DNA of 8,073 bases from positions 1-8,073 of the forward strand of contig DMAP01000432.1 in the NCBI GenBank assembly GCA_003446975.1. The letters are read 5' to 3'. The stretch comes from Clostridiales bacterium. Its GTDB lineage: Bacteria > Bacillota > Clostridia > Tissierellales > Dethiosulfatibacteraceae. Made by a program: the position numbers and the translations under genes. Positions 6,257 through 8,073 of this stretch are shown here, one piece after another (within the stretch, counting starts at the first letter, position 1; each line of letters starts with the position of its first letter). Below the pieces are notes generated by a model, which saw nothing but the letters and a program-made list of their open reading frames with translations, was not told the origin of the DNA and made no database searches.

Positions 6257-6487
6257 TTACTCCTTAATCAATTCTTCTAATTTTGCTTTGTTGAATCCCT
6301 CTATAACCTTATCATCAACCATGATTATAGGAACACCCATATAACCCATGCCCATCAGCTCTTTTCTAGCTTCCATATCGGTTGATACGTTTTTCTCGAC
6401 GAAATCTATGCCCTTTGATTTCAGATAATCCTTGGCAGTAACACAATGAGGGCAAGTATTACTTCAAAATACAATTATTTTTGACAT
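6257..6487 (-). CDS. Glutaredoxin-like protein with in-frame TGA, candidate selenoprotein
   Basis: The frame reads as a complete 76-residue glutaredoxin/thioredoxin-fold protein if TGA at 6466-6464 (codon 8) is read through as selenocysteine (U). The N-terminus is MSKIIVF-U-SNTCPHC, with the redox pair at C12 and C15. The cis-proline follows at P53 (GYMGVPII) and the GF turn at 64-65 before the last helix. The start is strong: AAAGGAGGTGC sits just before ATC-ATG. Nothing after the TGA offers a comparable restart, and the downstream codons keep a perfect glutaredoxin pattern up to TAA, which argues against decay. U8 replaces the Ser/Thr that usually stands four residues before the first active-site Cys. 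It resembles the glutaredoxin-like (seleno)proteins NCBI calls 'Uxx-star', though I recall that family only loosely. A nonsense mutation (TCA to TGA) or a sequencing error remains possible. First gene of the three-gene operon. Confidence 0.75.
6437..6463 (-). other. Hairpin directly after the UGA codon, possible SECIS-like element
   Basis: In the mRNA, AGUAAUAC starting at the first base after UGA pairs along all eight positions (one G-U) with GUGUUACU, around an 11-base loop that starts UUGCCC. Bacterial SECIS elements are hairpins just downstream of UGA inside the coding region. However, the loop here begins only 8 nt after UGA, nearer than the roughly 16 nt or more usual in bacteria, and its G is third in the loop. 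The match to a standard SECIS is therefore imperfect. Confidence 0.4.
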
Positions 6488-6508
6488 GATGCACCTCCTT
6501 TTTTGTTT

Positions 6509-6517
6509 ATTTTACCA
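6509..6517 (-). promoter_or_regulatory. Extended -10 promoter of the glutaredoxin-like operon
   Basis: On the - strand TGGTAAAAT combines a TG extension with TAAAAT, a five-of-six -10 box. No good -35 box stands 16-18 nt upstream, which is common for extended -10 promoters. Transcription would begin near 6502, about 15 nt before the start codon and directly ahead of the ribosome binding site. Confidence 0.5.
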
Positions 6518-6585
6518 TAATGAAAACAATTTTTCCATAGCTATACATATTAGTAGGAATTTACTTTTTCCGATAACTTTGTTAA

Positions 6586-6591
6586 TATGAT
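6586..6591 (+). promoter_or_regulatory. Possible -10 box for the flavoprotein gene
   Basis: TATGAT matches five of six bases of the -10 consensus and lies 42 nt before the flavoprotein ATG. The -35 region is poor (ACTTTT at 17 nt, TTTACT at 20 nt), so this is a weak candidate. The intergenic region 6488-6633 would hold divergent promoters for the two units and shows no other clear structure. Confidence 0.35.
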
Positions 6592-6633
6592 TCTCAAGAG
6601 TTACTCGCAGGCAAATGAATCGGAGGTCCATAA

Positions 6634-8073
6634 ATGTCAATAAATTTTGCAGGTCAGTTCGATGTTATTGTAGTAGGTGGCGGTCTATCAGGAATGCATG
6701 CTGCCATCGAGGCAACCCGGAACGGCACAAACGTAGCTATTATCTCGAAGAAAAAAACCGGTAAATCCGGGGCTTCAGTGGTTTCAAAATCAATCCATAG
6801 ATTCTCTCCTGAGGATCCTGATCTTAGAAGAAATTATTTCAACAGGGCATTGGAAGCCGGTAGATATATGAATGACAAAGCATTGTTGAAGGTTCTGGTT
6901 GACAACGGTTCCGATGCAGTAAAAAAGCTGTTATCTTATATACCTAATCTTTATTTAAATAATAAATCAGATGATGGTTTGCTATATAGCAATATTGCCT
7001 ACCATAACCCCAAAAAAGGCGTTTTTATAACTTCAAGAATCAGAGAATATATAGAGGATCATACGTGTATATCCATTTTTGATGGCTTTACAGGTGTGGA
7101 AATAATGACAAAAAATAATTCTGTCTCCGGATTGATTGTGGAAAAAGACAATGAGCTTCAATACTTTTTAGCAAAATCCATTATACTGGCCACAGGCGGT
7201 TACGCATACATTTACAAAGAAACCAGCACCACCAACGACGAAACCGGTGACGGAATAGCCATGGCATTAAGAAAAGGTCTTTCTGCGATTGATATGGAGT
7301 TTGTCCAGTTCTATCCGTATCGCGTTGTTTCACCTGCAATTCATGATATATTCCCAAATCTGTTTAGTGAGGGTGCCATCTTTGTCAATGAGAAAAACGA
7401 AAGATTTATGGAGAGCTTTCCCAAAAAGGAACTGGAGAACAGAGATACTTTATCAAGAGAGATATTCAACCAGAAAGAGGTTTTCCTTAAATTGGAAAAT
7501 TGTTCGACTTCGTATCTGTTAAAAGAGTCTCCTGAGTTGCTTGCCATACAAAAAAAATATCCGAATAAACCCCTGAAAGTGGTTCCAAAGGCTCATTTTT
7601 CAATGGGTGGGATTTGTATAAAACCAGATTGCTCAACAGATTTAGACGGTCTCTTTGCCTGTGGAGAAGTGACAGGAGGATTGCATGGTGCTAATCGTCT
7701 TGCAGGCTATGCCTTGACAGAGACGGCTGTATTTGGTCCTATAGCAGGCAAAAATGCTGCCTTGCACGCCAAAGACAAAAATCACGAAGCTATTAACGCG
7801 GAAATCACTTTTTTACCTCGAATTGGCCAAGATAACGTCATAGCAATTAAGAAACAGTTGAGGGACACAATGTGGAAAAAAACAGGCATAGCAAAAAGCA
7901 AAGAAGAATTATTGGATGCGCAGGAAACAATTTCAAAACTGAAATCTCAACTGGATAAATGCCAGCCCTCCAAGCTGAAAGATTGGATTGAAACCTACAA
8001 CATGCTGATTGTGGCTCATGTAATGATAAAATCATCATTGCTTAGACAAGAAAGCAGGGGCGCCCATTTCAGG
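6634..8073 (+). CDS. Fumarate reductase/L-aspartate oxidase-like FAD flavoprotein (3' end cut off)
   Basis: 480 codons with no stop up to the right edge. The protein belongs to the flavoprotein family of succinate dehydrogenase, fumarate reductase and L-aspartate oxidase. Visible parts: dinucleotide-binding VIVVGGGLSG (11-20), ILATGGY (184-190), TGDGIAMA (204-211), AHFSMGG (320-326), GEVTGGLHGANRLAGYALTE (344-363) and a C-terminal-domain start ending RQESRGAHFR (471-480). Likely catalytic R270 (NRDTLSR), H321 and R355 are kept. The usual QFHPT is QFYPY (Y227, Y229), the T-E-G-x-R-G-E-G segment is reduced to FSEGA, and there is no covalent-FAD histidine in the usual SHT-type motif near residue 46. 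It is thus probably a soluble enzyme with non-covalent FAD, reducing or oxidising a substrate other than plain fumarate/succinate. Start: CGGAGG 6 nt before ATG. Roughly 50-100 residues are probably missing. Confidence 0.88.
   Translation, partial: MSINFAGQFDVIVVGGGLSGMHAAIEATRNGTNVAIISKKKTGKSGASVVSKSIHRFSPEDPDLRRNYFNRALEAGRYMNDKALLKVLVDNGSDAVKKLLSYIPNLYLNNKSDDGLLYSNIAYHNPKKGVFITSRIREYIEDHTCISIFDGFTGVEIMTKNNSVSGLIVEKDNELQYFLAKSIILATGGYAYIYKETSTTNDETGDGIAMALRKGLSAIDMEFVQFYPYRVVSPAIHDIFPNLFSEGAIFVNEKNERFMESFPKKELENRDTLSREIFNQKEVFLKLENCSTSYLLKESPELLAIQKKYPNKPLKVVPKAHFSMGGICIKPDCSTDLDGLFACGEVTGGLHGANRLAGYALTETAVFGPIAGKNAALHAKDKNHEAINAEITFLPRIGQDNVIAIKKQLRDTMWKKTGIAKSKEELLDAQETISKLKSQLDKCQPSKLKDWIETYNMLIVAHVMIKSSLLRQESRGAHFR

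Noticed and set aside
6464..6466. TGA read as tryptophan (alternative genetic code)
   Set aside because: Tryptophan in the other genes of the window is written TGG and no other gene contains an internal TGA, which would be expected if TGA were a routine Trp codon.
6257..6487. The glutaredoxin-like gene as a pseudogene
   Set aside because: Apart from the one TGA the frame is intact, all fold motifs are kept, the ribosome binding site is strong and the downstream gene relies on its 3' end for its own ribosome binding site. A simple nonsense mutation cannot be fully excluded.
1..8073. CRISPR arrays, insertion sequences, tRNA or rRNA genes
   Set aside because: No regularly spaced repeats, transposase-like frames, terminal inverted repeats of IS type or recognisable RNA gene sequences were seen on either strand.

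Overview
The window looks like chromosomal DNA of an anaerobic, low-GC Gram-positive bacterium, probably a Clostridia-type amino-acid or organic-acid fermenter. This is inferred from AT-rich sequence, strong AGGAGG-type ribosome binding sites, TAA/TAG stops, a split B12-dependent mutase and a likely selenocysteine codon. No taxonomic marker gene is present, so the assignment is only general.

Layout: (1) 40-225 (+) is a small DUF1858 CxxC protein whose -10 box sits at the left edge. It ends at a terminator shared with the converging operon. (2) 283-5336 (-) is a five-gene succinate/propionate operon, transcribed right to left: succinyl/propionyl-CoA:carboxylate CoA-transferase, methylmalonyl-CoA mutase large subunit, mutase small B12-binding subunit, MeaB chaperone GTPase, and methylmalonyl-CoA epimerase. 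(3) 5337-5535 is its control region: a near-consensus sigma-A-type promoter inside repeats, then an untranslated leader with a hairpin and a terminator-like hairpin (candidate attenuator). (4) 5536-6487 (-) is a tightly coupled three-gene operon: a glutaredoxin-like protein with an in-frame TGA at codon 8 (candidate selenoprotein), an FlK-like hotdog thioesterase, and a DUF3870 protein. (5) 6634-8073 (+), divergent from that operon, is a fumarate reductase/L-aspartate oxidase-like flavoprotein that runs off the right edge.

How the genes work together: the mutase, epimerase, GTPase and CoA-transferase interconvert succinyl-CoA and propionyl-CoA through (R)- and (S)-methylmalonyl-CoA, recycling CoA between succinate and an acyl-CoA. 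The methylmalonyl-CoA decarboxylase or carboxylase that would complete the route is not in the window, so the direction (propionate formation or propionate use) cannot be read here. The neighbouring flavoprotein would fit fumarate/succinate chemistry by position, but three of its expected substrate-binding residues appear changed. The glutaredoxin-thioesterase-DUF3870 operon is the least explained part of the window and the most interesting.
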